Virus record (IMG/VR): IMGVR_UViG_3300042260_000232
Coordinates: 1-64,000 of that record
From: a virus
Length of the DNA stretch: 64,000 bases
Direction: 5' to 3' (one strand)
Shown one piece after another: positions 7,485 to 15,310 of this stretch; positions within the stretch are counted from its first letter, which is position 1; each line of letters opens with the position of its first letter. The notes beneath the pieces are model-generated. The model was not told where the DNA came from and ran no database searches. It saw only the letters and a program-made list of their open reading frames with translations. The position numbers and the translations under genes are program-made.

Positions 7485-7994
7485 TTATAGTCCTTCTCTG
7501 TTGATTTTGTATGGAATGATCTTTACGTCTTCAAACTTTTCTCCAAACGTATCGACCCAGTGTTTTAGTCTATTTTCGGCTTGCTTGTGTGTTTCAAATC
7601 CCCACTCTTGGTAAATTTCTCCCCAAGAGCCATACCACCTAAACTGCAACCTCCATCTGTCTACTAACTCAACGTCAGTGTTTGGTTTCAATGATATTTG
7701 TCTTTCAAGTTCTGCAACTCTATCTTTGTAGAACTTTAGTTCGTCAGGATTTGAATATACTACAGAATCGGCTTTGGTGTCAAGTCTTTTTTCTATTACT
7801 TTTGCATTTTTTGGCAATGCAATTACGGGGTTTTCGGTCGCAGAAGTTTGAATATATTCTGGTGGGTCACATGATTGATATGGCGAGACGGAGGTGTTTA
7901 CGTAACCAACATGCCCGCTTTCGTCAGTAACTTCCCACACGTTTGATGTGACCAGTTCAAACCCACGTCTGTAACAAGTGGTGTATACTATCAT
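7485..7994 (-). CDS. Hypothetical protein, 169 aa
   Basis: Start at 7994 overlaps the nucleosidase stop (ATGA). The first 30 residues are mostly beta strands (MIVYTTCYRRGFELVTSNVW). The middle has a short helical segment (ELKFYKDRVAELERQIS), and the C-terminus is aromatic-rich (WRLQFRWYGSWGEIYQEWGF). No family is recognised. It shares an operon with nucleosidase and ClpS. Confidence 0.65.
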   Translation of the reverse strand: MIVYTTCYRRGFELVTSNVWEVTDESGHVGYVNTSVSPYQSCDPPEYIQTSATENPVIALPKNAKVIEKRLDTKADSVVYSNPDELKFYKDRVAELERQISLKPNTDVELVDRWRLQFRWYGSWGEIYQEWGFETHKQAENRLKHWVDTFGEKFEDVKIIPYKINREGL

Positions 7995-8710
7995 AGCCAA
8001 GCGTCCAATATAGGTAATAGTTTTTGTGTCAAACTTGCAGCTTTTTCGCTGCTTTCATCTACAAATGTATCAAAGTCAAAATGCGAAGTGTTTCCTGCCA
8101 AGTCACTCAACACACGAATGACGATGAAAGGCTTATTCCAGTTACAACACACTTGCGCAATTGCTGCGCCTTCCATTTCAACCGCATCTGCACCAAATTT
8201 GTTTCTTAGTTGTTCACGTGTAACGCTACAAGCAACATACGTGTCACCTGTTAGGACTTTTCCAAAGTGAACGTCATGGTCTGGACCAAGAAGGTGACGT
8301 ATCGTGTTCTTCATTGCAGTTGGCATTTTGTATGACACGTTCTTGTCATCTTCTGTGTAACCCGGAAAACTACCAGGGATAGCATTGAAAAACACGCTTT
8401 TTGACATGGTGCCATAATCATGCTGAATAAGTTCGTCCGCAATGATGACTTGACCAATATCAAGTATCGGATTGATTCCGCCGGCAACGCCACTGAAAAT
8501 GATACCATCGCAATTGTAATGACCCAACAGTAAGGAAGTTGTCATGGCAGCGTTTACTTTGCCGATGCCACATTCTGCCGCGATTACTTCAACGCCGTTG
8601 ATCGTGCCAAATTGAAATATTTTGTTGATGATTGTTTCAGTTCTTGGTTCAGTGTCCCAAGATAGTTTTGAATATTCTTCTGGTATAGCAGAGATTACGC
8701 CAATCGGCAT
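7991..8710 (-). CDS. mtnN: 5'-methylthioadenosine/S-adenosylhomocysteine nucleosidase-like enzyme
   Basis: 239 aa, the usual family length. Motifs: IPEEY near residue 10 with the general-acid glutamate, ECGIGKVNAA (47-55), FSGVAGGI (72-79), DAVEMEGAAIA (175-185) with the substrate-binding Met-Glu, and VLSDLAG with catalytic D203. The enzyme cleaves SAH or MTA to adenine and a thioribose, so it removes the inhibitory by-product of methylation. The window holds several methyltransferase genes, so SAH removal is a plausible role. TAATG overlap with clpS. Confidence 0.9.
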   Translation of the reverse strand: MPIGVISAIPEEYSKLSWDTEPRTETIINKIFQFGTINGVEVIAAECGIGKVNAAMTTSLLLGHYNCDGIIFSGVAGGINPILDIGQVIIADELIQHDYGTMSKSVFFNAIPGSFPGYTEDDKNVSYKMPTAMKNTIRHLLGPDHDVHFGKVLTGDTYVACSVTREQLRNKFGADAVEMEGAAIAQVCCNWNKPFIVIRVLSDLAGNTSHFDFDTFVDESSEKAASLTQKLLPILDAWL

Positions 8711-9012
8711 TAGGCTGGCTCCACAGTAGTCTTCAAAGGATAATCGTGCGCTTTTGCAACATACGATACATCTGAAACTTTCTGCTCTGCAATTTCCAGA
8801 TTATACATTCCAACAATTGCTTTGCCTTCTTCGTGAATTTTCATCGTCAAGTCAACTGCGGTCTGATTATCATGATGAAAAATTTCTGCAAGAACCTCAA
8901 TCACAAAATCCATTGGAGTTGTGTCATCATTATGCATAACAACATAATAGTTGAGAGGTTCGGTAATTTCTATTTCGGTGCGACTTGATGATTTTACTTC
9001 TGCTATTGCCAT
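8710..9012 (-). CDS. clpS: ClpS-like N-degron adaptor
   Basis: 100 aa. Typical ClpS core: YYVVMHNDDTTPMDFVIEVL (the N-D-D and Met of the N-degron pocket at 28-34), H60 in MKIHEEGKAIVGMYNLE, then VAKAHDYPLKTTVEPA. ClpS delivers N-degron substrates to ClpA-type AAA+ unfoldases with ClpP and blocks ClpA from SsrA-tagged substrates. The phage copy may bias the host protease towards other targets. GGATAG precedes the ATG at 9012. It lies in the same region as Hsp20, IF3 and ClpX. Confidence 0.9.
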   Translation of the reverse strand: MAIAEVKSSSRTEIEITEPLNYYVVMHNDDTTPMDFVIEVLAEIFHHDNQTAVDLTMKIHEEGKAIVGMYNLEIAEQKVSDVSYVAKAHDYPLKTTVEPA

Positions 9013-9032
9013 TGTTTCTATCCGCTAAAGGT

Positions 9033-9054
9033 GAGGGGCTTGTTCAGCCCCTCT
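9033..9054 (-). terminator. Hairpin between hsp20 and clpS
   Basis: GAGGGGC-TTGTTCA-GCCCCTC inverted repeat directly after the hsp20 stop. The T-tract is weak on the minus strand, so it may be only partly terminating or may stabilise the mRNA end. Confidence 0.5.
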
Positions 9055-9061
9055 GTTTGAA

Positions 9062-9499
9062 TTATCGTTGAGTAATCGCGATACGCTTTGGTTGTAGTTC
9101 TGGTGGAACAACTCGGACCAAATGAATATTCAACATTCCAAGTTCCAAGTCTGCGTTTGCGATTTCGATATGATCCGCAAGAGTGAACTCTCTACGGAAT
9201 GAACGACCCGCAATACCTTTGTGAAGGTAGTTTACTTCCTCGTCACCTTTTGGTGGAGTTCCTTCAATTCTCAGGATGTTTTTATCACGAGTAATTTCCA
9301 GATTATCCATTCCAAATCCAGCAACAGCAAGAGTAACCATATACTCATTGTCGTTGATTTGGGCGACATTGTATGGGGGGTATCCGCCACTATTGACACT
9401 GTTCAATTGAGCGTCCAACGCACTAAGTAGTTTGTCAAAACCAATGGTTGCGCTATATAGATTTGGAAGGGTTGAAGTTGTAATTCTGCGTTGTGTCAT
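9062..9499 (-). CDS. hsp20: Small heat-shock protein (Hsp20/IbpA family)
   Basis: 145 aa alpha-crystallin chaperone: YPPYNVAQINDNEYMVTLAV at the start of the domain, AGFGMDNLEI, LRIEGTPPK, then the hallmark HKGIAGRSFRREFTLADHIE and ANADLELGMLNIHLVRVVPPE with a C-terminal IAI motif. Start at 9499 is fixed by AAGGAG. The longer frame to 9562 runs back into the leader. A consensus promoter (TTGACA/TATATT) and an 81-base structured leader precede it. The chaperone probably protects phage proteins during assembly. Related genes occur in cyanophages. Confidence 0.95.
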   Translation of the reverse strand: MTQRRITTSTLPNLYSATIGFDKLLSALDAQLNSVNSGGYPPYNVAQINDNEYMVTLAVAGFGMDNLEITRDKNILRIEGTPPKGDEEVNYLHKGIAGRSFRREFTLADHIEIANADLELGMLNIHLVRVVPPELQPKRIAITQR

Positions 9500-9580
9500 T
9501 TTTTTCTCCTTAGATAAGCAAGAATTGTAGTGACCCATTTTTGGCGTCACAGTAAAGTTCAAATCATTATGAAACTTTAC
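9500..9580 (-). ncRNA. ROSE-like RNA thermometer in the hsp20 leader
   Basis: The predicted 5' leader folds into three hairpins: AGTAAAGTT/AACTTTACT (9 bp), GTGAC-GCC/GG-GTCAC, and a final stem (9504-9524) in which UUCUUGCUU pairs with AAGGAGAA around a 4-base loop, leaving one G bulged. This masks the Shine-Dalgarno site with a U-U-G-C-U anti-SD, the hallmark of ROSE elements (Rfam ROSE family) known from rhizobial and enterobacterial small heat-shock genes. Folding was done by eye. Confidence 0.7.
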
Positions 9581-9586
9581 TCACAT

Positions 9587-9615
9587 AATATAACAACTTT
9601 TTTGTTATTTGTCAA
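9587..9615 (-). promoter_or_regulatory. Consensus sigma70 promoter of hsp20
   Basis: TTGACA (9615-9610), 17-base spacer, TATATT (9592-9587) on the minus strand. No CGAATCAC element and no sigma32-type motif, which fits a ROSE-controlled gene transcribed by housekeeping RNA polymerase. Confidence 0.85.
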
Positions 9616-9619
9616 GCAT

Positions 9620-9889
9620 TTATAGACCAAGTTTTTCTGAAAAAAGTTGAAAATCTTTGGCTGGTCCTACCTCACTGGGCAATCCACCATGCTCATCAAT
9701 ATAAGACTGTATCACAGCCTTATACCAAAGTTGTGAGTTATGATGTGCGACCTTATTGAATTTTGCTATACCATCATTCGTCCCGTTCATTGTCAGTAAT
9801 GCACGGGACGATTCTTTTTGAAGGGTTCTAAGGTCTAAGCGGTCTAGGTCTATTATTCGCTGCGCATCTGGCGCAATTTCTTCTGCCAT
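9620..9889 (-). CDS. Hypothetical protein, 89 aa
   Basis: Overlaps the end of the bS21 gene by 37 bases in another frame. Helical and acidic N-terminus (APDAQRIIDLDRLDLRTLQK), then HHNSQLWYKAVIQSYIDEHG. No family is recognised. No clear ribosome site at 9889, so translation probably depends on coupling to bS21. Confidence 0.55.
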   Translation of the reverse strand: MAEEIAPDAQRIIDLDRLDLRTLQKESSRALLTMNGTNDGIAKFNKVAHHNSQLWYKAVIQSYIDEHGGLPSEVGPAKDFQLFSEKLGL

Positions 9890-10101
9890 CGCTTTTTGCC
9901 CGCATCCTTGTCTTTTCTACGCTTTTCGCTTCCGCCTACATATTCTTGACGGTCGCGATATTCTTGAATGATATTCTCATCCACGCATAGCTTTTTGAAC
10001 CTACGAATTGCACGTTCAACATTTCCATTTTTTACAGTGACAGTTGTCCCTGATTTTATATTTCGCTCTTGGTCATTGCCTTTTATATAATGTTTAGCCA
10101 T
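9853..10101 (-). CDS. rpsU: Ribosomal protein bS21 homologue
   Basis: 82 aa. TVTVKNGNVERAIRRFKKLC, then EYRDRQEYVGGSEKRRKDKD and a Lys/Arg-rich tail match bS21 (V.....v..AlRRFKr.c...gil.e.R.R..yekPs.kRkrk). bS21 sits near the anti-Shine-Dalgarno end of 16S rRNA. Phage bS21 genes are known from marine and huge phages and are thought to bias initiation towards phage mRNA. The ATG overlaps the IF3 stop by 8 bases. Confidence 0.93.
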   Translation of the reverse strand: MAKHYIKGNDQERNIKSGTTVTVKNGNVERAIRRFKKLCVDENIIQEYRDRQEYVGGSEKRRKDKDAGKKRWQKKLRQMRSE

Positions 10102-10618
10102 CTTTTGTTATAACACCTGTGATTCTATTCCCTGACTGTTTCAGTTCTTGTTCATATTTGAAATTTGTAAGTAGTGATGCGATATCATCAACCATGTTTT
10201 GAAGAACATCATTACCTTTAGTGATTTCGCGACCGCGAAGTGGAATGGTGATTTTTACTTTCGCATTTGACTCAAGAAACTTTGTAACTTGCTTCATTTT
10301 GATTTCTAAATCATGTGGTCCAATACCCGGTCTGATTTTTACCTCTTTGACCTCAACGACATTTTGACGTGCCTTTTTTTCTGCATCTTTCTGACGCTTC
10401 TTTTGTTCGTAGGTATATTTAGCAACGTCAACAATACGTGCAACTGGTGGAGTGCTTTGATGAGTTATAATCACCAAATCCAAGTTTTTATCGTAAGCAA
10501 GATTTCTTGCTTTTGAAATCTCCATCACGCCAAGTGGGCTTCCGTCTTCGTCAACGACACGGACTTCAGAATACTTGATGTATTCATTATAAACAACAGT
10601 ATTTGATTGATTAGTCAT
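10094..10618 (-). CDS. infC: Translation initiation factor IF-3
   Basis: 174 aa, near full length with both domains: N-domain [20 protein letters not shown] ... [19 protein letters not shown], the charged linker [18 protein letters not shown], and C-domain [20 protein letters not shown] ... [15 protein letters not shown]3 binds the 30S subunit and controls start-codon choice. Start at 10618 overlaps the clpX stop by 8 bases. Together with bS21 and ClpX downstream of one leader it forms a translation/proteolysis operon. Confidence 0.93.
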   Translation of the reverse strand: MTNQSNTVVYNEYIKYSEVRVVDEDGSPLGVMEISKARNLAYDKNLDLVIITHQSTPPVARIVDVAKYTYEQKKRQKDAEKKARQNVVEVKEVKIRPGIGPHDLEIKMKQVTKFLESNAKVKITIPLRGREITKGNDVLQNMVDDIASLLTNFKYEQELKQSGNRITGVITKDG

Positions 10619-11855
10619 TTTGAGTATCGGAGAACCCTTGCTCGTCGTTGAAAACCATGATTGGTTTGTTGCTTCCATCAATAAATTCTTTGGTGATAAT
10701 CACCTTGGTTAGTCCCTCTTTTGCTAATGTTGGTAGTTTGAATTGTAGTTGAAGTAGTGATTTCTCAATCACACTGCGAAGACCACGCGCCCCAGTTTTA
10801 TTATTTATGGCTTGTTTTGCAACCGCACGAATTGCATCCTCAGTGAATTCAAGTTCAACTTCATCCAATTGGAATAGACGAATGAACTGGCTAACAATGT
10901 TGTTTTTGGGAGCAGTCATAACATGAACAAGCTGTTCTTCTGACAGGTTGTCCAAGCCTACGATAATGGGGAAACGTCCCATGAACTCTGGAATAAGACC
11001 GAACTTGATAAGGTCTTGTGCAGAGATATTTTCTCGCACATTTACTTCATCCGTTTCAGACTTCACTGTTGCACCAAATCCGATGCCACTTTTTTTGTTG
11101 ACACGCTTTTCAATTATCTTGTCAATACCAACAAATGCACCACCGACAACAAACAAGATGTTTGATGTATCTACTTCAATCATATCTTGGCCAGGGTGCT
11201 TTCTTCCGCCACCAGGTGGAACACGAACTTTCGTTCCCTCTACAATTTTGAGAAGTGCTTGCTGGACGCCTTCGCCAGATACGTCTTTTGTTATTGATAC
11301 GTTTTCGCCCTTCTTGGCTTTCTTATCAATTTCATCAATGTATACGATTCCACGCTCTGCCTTTTCTACGTCAAAGTCGGCAGAGATCAACAATCGTTGA
11401 ACTACATTTTCTACGTCTTCGCCAACATACCCACTCTCGGTAAGAGTAGTTGCGTCAACTTGTGCAAACGGAACATCTAGGATTTTGGCGACAGTTTTTG
11501 CAATCAAAGTTTTACCCGTCCCTGATGGTCCAAGTAGAATAACGTTTGACTTTTCAATCTCAATGTCATCCATTGAGTGATTGATACGTTTGTAGTGATT
11601 GTATACTGCCACACTTAGGACTTCTTTTGCCTCATCTTGACCAACAATGTATTGGTCAAGATGTGCTTTGATTTCTTCTGGTGTGGGAAAACTGTCAAGT
11701 GCTGCGTGTTTTTCTGACTTCTTCTGATGAATAATGTCATAGCATAAGTCAATACACTCATCGCAAATATAAATTCCTGGTCCTGCAATCAGTGTATTGA
11801 CTTCAGATTTGTTCTTGCCACAGAATGAGCAAGAGTAGTTTTTATTATCAGACAT
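10611..11855 (-). CDS. clpX: ATP-dependent Clp unfoldase ClpX
   Basis: 414 aa, full length. Zinc-binding N-domain with C9, C12, C31 and C34; Walker A GPSGTGKT (109-116); pore loop 1 GYVG (142-145); Walker B VYIDEID (171-177); [15 protein letters not shown] and the sensor-2 GARGLR near the C-terminus. ClpX unfolds proteins for ClpP and recognises SsrA tags ending in LAA. No clpP is in this window, so it would have to work with host ClpP or alone as a remodeller. GAGGAAAA precedes the ATG. Confidence 0.96.
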   Translation of the reverse strand: MSDNKNYSCSFCGKNKSEVNTLIAGPGIYICDECIDLCYDIIHQKKSEKHAALDSFPTPEEIKAHLDQYIVGQDEAKEVLSVAVYNHYKRINHSMDDIEIEKSNVILLGPSGTGKTLIAKTVAKILDVPFAQVDATTLTESGYVGEDVENVVQRLLISADFDVEKAERGIVYIDEIDKKAKKGENVSITKDVSGEGVQQALLKIVEGTKVRVPPGGGRKHPGQDMIEVDTSNILFVVGGAFVGIDKIIEKRVNKKSGIGFGATVKSETDEVNVRENISAQDLIKFGLIPEFMGRFPIIVGLDNLSEEQLVHVMTAPKNNIVSQFIRLFQLDEVELEFTEDAIRAVAKQAINNKTGARGLRSVIEKSLLQLQFKLPTLAKEGLTKVIITKEFIDGSNKPIMVFNDEQGFSDTQND

Positions 11856-11864
11856 TTTTCCTCA

Positions 11865-13334
11865 TTATTTTCGAATGTAATCTAACCATCCGCTAGGTTT
11901 TCTTGGCGTTTTGATAATTGTTGGCTCTGGCGTTGCCTCTAGTTTATTTATCACGGTGTATGATTTTTCATCGGCAGTAGGCTCATTATCAACATTTTCA
12001 CTTTCGGTGACGATTTCCTGTTCTTGGATTTCTTCATCGGTAGGTTTATTATCACTCATAACTTCTTGATTGTCAAGAGATTTTTCTACCTTTGGTTCAT
12101 CATTTGAACGAGAAAAGATGGCTTCAAATATTTCTTCTTGAGCACCGTCATCATCATGGCGGTGCTTCCAAGAGAAGTTTGCAGCAATAAGCAATAGAAC
12201 TGCTAATGGGTCAAACACAAAAATGAATACGATGATTAGCCAACGGACTGCTACGTCAATTGTGCTTTTGTCAGTGTTCCCATATACCAACTCTGCGATA
12301 TATTTGATTGGTCCAACTTCTGCTTCTAGTTTGCGTATTTCAGTTTCTAACGCAAACTTTTCATCTTTCATTTTTTTGAGTTCTTCGTTCTCTGCATCGA
12401 TTTGAGTTTGAACTTTTTGAACTTCTGCGCTGTTATCAATAGTGGAAACAGTGGTAAGTTGTTGTCTCAGACTGTCAATAGTTGACTGTGATGCAGCGAC
12501 TTCTTGTTCTGCCAATGAACGCAAACGTGTAATTTCTGCACGGGCTGCATCAATCTTTGTTTGGTCAGCATTAGTTTGCGCCTTCGCTATTGAATCGAGT
12601 AGTGCATTTTTTTCGCTTGATTTTTGCTGTTTGAAACTTTCAACAGCAGCAGTAGTTTGTGAACCATAATTACCGTCTGCTTTGACACCAACCATTGCTT
12701 GCAATTGAGCAATATTGTTTTGTTCAATATAGGTTTGTAGTTGTGCCAACTCAGCATCAATTTGGTCTATTCTGCGCTGATATGTTTGAACTTCTGGACT
12801 TGAGCCACCTTGCTCTTTTGCAATGATAGCATTTTGCTCATCAATTGCTGGCTGAATACGAGCATATGCTTCGTCTTTACGCTTCTGTTCGGCATCAATC
12901 TGTGCCTGAATACTGGCAGTATTGTTTGTGGCTTGTGAACGCAACTCTGTTGCTTTTTGCATCAACAGCGCAATTTCTTGTTCTTTGCTGGTAATTTCTG
13001 CGGTAAATTGCTCAACTTGCGCAGACCCCTGAGTCATTTGCGCAGATTGCTCCAAGTGCGCTTTCGACAAATAACCAAAAATGCCCATCGAAGTGATGAA
13101 CATTAGAACTACAGTTGCAGCAGTCAAATAAGATTTTAGCAAAAATGGCGCACGTTTCCAGTTGCGATATACCCAAGAAGCTGATACTAATTTACCAACT
13201 TCAAGTGAACCAGCCATCAATGCAACTGGTATCGCAGCAGCAGAAAATATCGCCATCAAACCAGCGATAGAAAACCAAGCCGCGATCACTGCAATAGAAA
13301 TCGCGACAATAAATGTAATAATTGGAAATAACAT
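11865..13334 (-). CDS. Membrane-anchored long coiled-coil protein (DUF4407-like layout)
   Basis: 489 aa from ATG 13334 (GAGGGG upstream; the earlier frame start lies beyond the late promoter at 13367-13374). Hydrophobic segments lie at about residues 4-45 and 65-90 and again at about 365-390. Between them is a long Gln/Glu/Lys-rich coiled coil (EITSKEQEIALLMQKATELR...), and the C-terminal tail is acidic. The layout resembles DUF4407-type proteins. Location: cytoplasmic membrane. It might act in host membrane remodelling. Function unknown. Confidence 0.75.
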   Translation of the reverse strand: MLFPIITFIVAISIAVIAAWFSIAGLMAIFSAAAIPVALMAGSLEVGKLVSASWVYRNWKRAPFLLKSYLTAATVVLMFITSMGIFGYLSKAHLEQSAQMTQGSAQVEQFTAEITSKEQEIALLMQKATELRSQATNNTASIQAQIDAEQKRKDEAYARIQPAIDEQNAIIAKEQGGSSPEVQTYQRRIDQIDAELAQLQTYIEQNNIAQLQAMVGVKADGNYGSQTTAAVESFKQQKSSEKNALLDSIAKAQTNADQTKIDAARAEITRLRSLAEQEVAASQSTIDSLRQQLTTVSTIDNSAEVQKVQTQIDAENEELKKMKDEKFALETEIRKLEAEVGPIKYIAELVYGNTDKSTIDVAVRWLIIVFIFVFDPLAVLLLIAANFSWKHRHDDDGAQEEIFEAIFSRSNDEPKVEKSLDNQEVMSDNKPTDEEIQEQEIVTESENVDNEPTADEKSYTVINKLEATPEPTIIKTPRKPSGWLDYIRK

Positions 13335-13366
13335 TACCAATCCCCTCTGTAAATAACTCTCATCTG

Positions 13367-13374
13367 TATTTATC
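13367..13374 (-). promoter_or_regulatory. Late promoter GATAAATA
   Basis: GATAAATAC on the minus strand, 33 bases before ATG 13334. It starts the 13334-to-9620 transcript (membrane protein, clpX, infC, rpsU). Confidence 0.7.
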
Positions 13375-13388
13375 ATTTGGGGACACTT

Positions 13389-13868
13389 TTATTGAACTTG
13401 AACGTAGAACGACACTACCTCTCCGTAACGAAAACGTTGGTCGGTGTGGAAAGTCAGGTATTGCGCACCATCAAAAATCACAGTCTCAAAACCGCGACGA
13501 TAGTGAGTTCTCACTGTGGTCCATTCGGTAAAGCATTCAACTTGGTTGGTAGTTTCGGTGCGAACATGGCTGTTCTTACGTCCCTGTTCTGCACCAACAA
13601 TCGCACCAAGAATGGTCATAGCATCTTTACCACTTCCACTGCCAAACTGATTGCCAATCACTGCACCAATCACTGCGCCAGCAACTTGGTTGTCTTGGGT
13701 GTGTTGGCGTGTCACCCGAACATTTTGACAAACTTGCTGCGGAACACTTTCAGAAATATACGAGCGAACAGGGTTTACTGATACTACTTCACCCTGAACC
13801 ACGATAGTATCTGCAAATGCTGCGTTACCAACAAGAGCAAATACAGCCGCCATAAGTTTAGTTTTCAT
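13389..13868 (-). CDS. Exported glycine-zipper (17-kDa antigen-like) protein
   Basis: 159 aa. Signal peptide MKTKLMAAVFALVGNAAFA with cleavage after A-F-A; no lipobox cysteine. Residues about 62-95 hold a glycine zipper (VAGAVIGAVIGNQFGSGSGK ... GAIVGAEQG), the Rick_17kDa/SlyB-type 2TM motif. The C-terminal half is beta-rich with two cysteines. Location: periplasm or outer membrane. It may alter the envelope during infection. It overlaps the upstream gene by ATGA. Confidence 0.8.
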   Translation of the reverse strand: MKTKLMAAVFALVGNAAFADTIVVQGEVVSVNPVRSYISESVPQQVCQNVRVTRQHTQDNQVAGAVIGAVIGNQFGSGSGKDAMTILGAIVGAEQGRKNSHVRTETTNQVECFTEWTTVRTHYRRGFETVIFDGAQYLTFHTDQRFRYGEVVSFYVQVQ

Positions 13869-14095
13869 TTGTTTTTTCCTTTGAGTATTCTAATGTTTCC
13901 GATATCAACCGTCACTTCACCAAGTGCTACATCATCAACTATTACATATTTTGGATCATTGCCCCACAGTTTGTCGAGTTCGCATATTACTTTCTTGACA
14001 ACACCCTTGCCTTTACGGTGTGGCTCAAACCATTCAATGTTGCATCCTTTTTGGACACGCCAGCTTGGTTTGTGTTTAGTCCTATCTATCTTCAT
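13865..14095 (-). CDS. Hypothetical basic protein, 76 aa
   Basis: MKIDRTKHKPSWRVQKGCNI ... KGKGVVKKVICELDKLWGND. Lys-rich with a small beta-sheet C-terminus (VIVDDVALGEVTVDIGNIRI), reminiscent of a KOW/SH3-like barrel, but no family can be named. It is joined to both neighbours by ATGA overlaps. Confidence 0.7.
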   Translation of the reverse strand: MKIDRTKHKPSWRVQKGCNIEWFEPHRKGKGVVKKVICELDKLWGNDPKYVIVDDVALGEVTVDIGNIRILKGKNK

Positions 14096-14448
14096 GTGAT
14101 TCTCGGTTTCGCTCCACGTTCACCATACATCTCACGTTCATCATACATCTTGGTTCCGTTTTTACGAATCCAATCCACCAACCACTGAGGGTCACGGTCA
14201 GCTACTTCGCGTAGAGATTCTTCGGTGATGTCTTCATTGGATGTGAACGTCCAGATTTCAGGATTGCGTTGAGGATTGAACCGCGCCCGCATTGTCATCA
14301 TATTGTAGATGGACGAAATACTTTGGTCTTGGCGTTTGTCATGAACCAACAGGTCAAATGCTTCTTTTTCAAGATGAGTACCTACATCAATAATACCTTC
14401 AAATCCAGTATTATCCCAATAAACCAACCATTGTTTTCCTTCAAACAT
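14092..14448 (-). CDS. Hypothetical protein, 118 aa
   Basis: The ATG at 14448 overlaps the stop of the metallopeptidase-like gene by 8 bases. Longer in-frame starts exist at 14478 and 14529 but lie inside that gene. Contains KQWLVYWDNTGFEGIIDV and a C-terminal RDPQWLVDWIRKNGTKMYDE. No family is recognised. Member of the early-type operon starting at 15138. Confidence 0.65.
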   Translation of the reverse strand: MFEGKQWLVYWDNTGFEGIIDVGTHLEKEAFDLLVHDKRQDQSISSIYNMMTMRARFNPQRNPEIWTFTSNEDITEESLREVADRDPQWLVDWIRKNGTKMYDEREMYGERGAKPRIT

Positions 14449-14917
14449 CGTGAGTCCATTCTTCTTTTGCAAGGTCATTTTCTTCTGCCCACCGAACAAA
14501 AAGTCCAGCTTCGCGTCCGTAGGCTTCAATTTCCCAAGGCAAGTCCCAGTAGGAAATCGTGTTCATATCTACTTCTTTGCCCATCCACTTACGAATGTTA
14601 GCAGGACGGGACATCAAATCCTTCATTTCCCCTTTGGCAAACTGCTTCACATGAACCATTTCATGCGTGACAGTTTCCAGCATTCTACGAAGGCGAATAT
14701 GTTTCGCGGCGTTTACTTCAATGGTAAACTCACGAGGGCGATGATTGTCATCTTCCCAAGTTGCATTTCCAAGAGCAGTGCCAAGGTCATGACGAAGTTC
14801 AATATTGATTTCCACTGAAGCGGCAAGACGCGAACCCAACAGCTTCACTGCCGAATACTCAGCAATGCTCTGAACGAGTTCACGTTGTTTCTTGGTTCCG
14901 CCAGTGACTTCAATCAT
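14441..14917 (-). CDS. Zincin-like metallopeptidase domain protein
   Basis: 158 aa. A zinc-binding HExxH helix, TVTHEMVHVKQF (HEMVH at 85-89), is followed by a second acidic helix WEIEAYGREAG that can supply the third ligand (E129 or E131). The surrounding pattern resembles the SprT-like/'putative metallopeptidase' families found in phages. The target is unknown. It is joined by TAATG and an 8-base overlap to its neighbours. Confidence 0.75.
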   Translation of the reverse strand: MIEVTGGTKKQRELVQSIAEYSAVKLLGSRLAASVEINIELRHDLGTALGNATWEDDNHRPREFTIEVNAAKHIRLRRMLETVTHEMVHVKQFAKGEMKDLMSRPANIRKWMGKEVDMNTISYWDLPWEIEAYGREAGLFVRWAEENDLAKEEWTHDV

Positions 14918-15138
14918 TACTTGACTTCCTTGCCAGTGGTGAGTTCATAAATTGCAGCTTCGGCAAACTTCACGTTGATGAACTTGTAGTTTTCATCAAG
15001 GATGTCCCAGTCATTGTGAGTGCTTTCATTCGCGACGAACTGTTGCTTGGCAAGGTCAAGAGCATCAACGTAAGTCGCAGTCATTGCGAACTCTTTCAGC
15101 ACGTCAATCATTCTGCGGACAAGTTCTTCGTTGGTCAT
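14917..15138 (-). CDS. Hypothetical acidic protein, 73 aa, first of an early-type operon
   Basis: MTNEELVRRMIDVLKEFAMT, then an acidic helical C-terminus (FAEAAIYELTTGKEVK). GGGAG precedes the ATG at 15138. Promoter TTGACT/TATATT with CGAATCAC lies at 15163-15191. No family is recognised. Confidence 0.7.
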   Translation of the reverse strand: MTNEELVRRMIDVLKEFAMTATYVDALDLAKQQFVANESTHNDWDILDENYKFINVKFAEAAIYELTTGKEVK

Positions 15139-15162
15139 GCTCTATCTCCCGATTACTCATAC

Positions 15163-15191
15163 AATATAGAGTGATTCGGAAAATAAGTCAA
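15163..15191 (-). promoter_or_regulatory. Early-type promoter with CGAATCAC
   Basis: TTGACT (15191-15186), 17-base spacer with CGAATCAC, TATATT (15168-15163), minus strand. Confidence 0.8.
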
Positions 15192-15310
15192 GTAAAAAAG
15201 TATCGTGCAATCTCACAGTCGGCAATGATTGTGCCAAGATAAAGAATGGTTGGCTGAAAGTTTTTGTTGCTACTAAATGCGTGTGCCAAAATGAGTGCGA
15301 TTGTAATCAT
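15188..15310 (-). CDS. Small membrane protein, 40 aa
   Basis: The ATG at 15310 overlaps the upstream stop (TAATG). The N-terminus MITIALILAHAFSS and later ILYLGTIIADCEIA are hydrophobic. It is short, but the coupled start supports it. No family is recognised. Confidence 0.55.
   Translation of the reverse strand: MITIALILAHAFSSNKNFQPTILYLGTIIADCEIARYFFT

Noticed and set aside
9500-9562. Longer Hsp20 start at 9562
   Set aside because: It would place the ROSE-like leader inside the coding region. AAGGAG positions the start at 9499.
10948-11443. Plus-strand open frames opposite clpX
   Set aside because: They lie fully inside clpX on the other strand, with no ribosome sites. The unbroken ClpX sequence explains the region.
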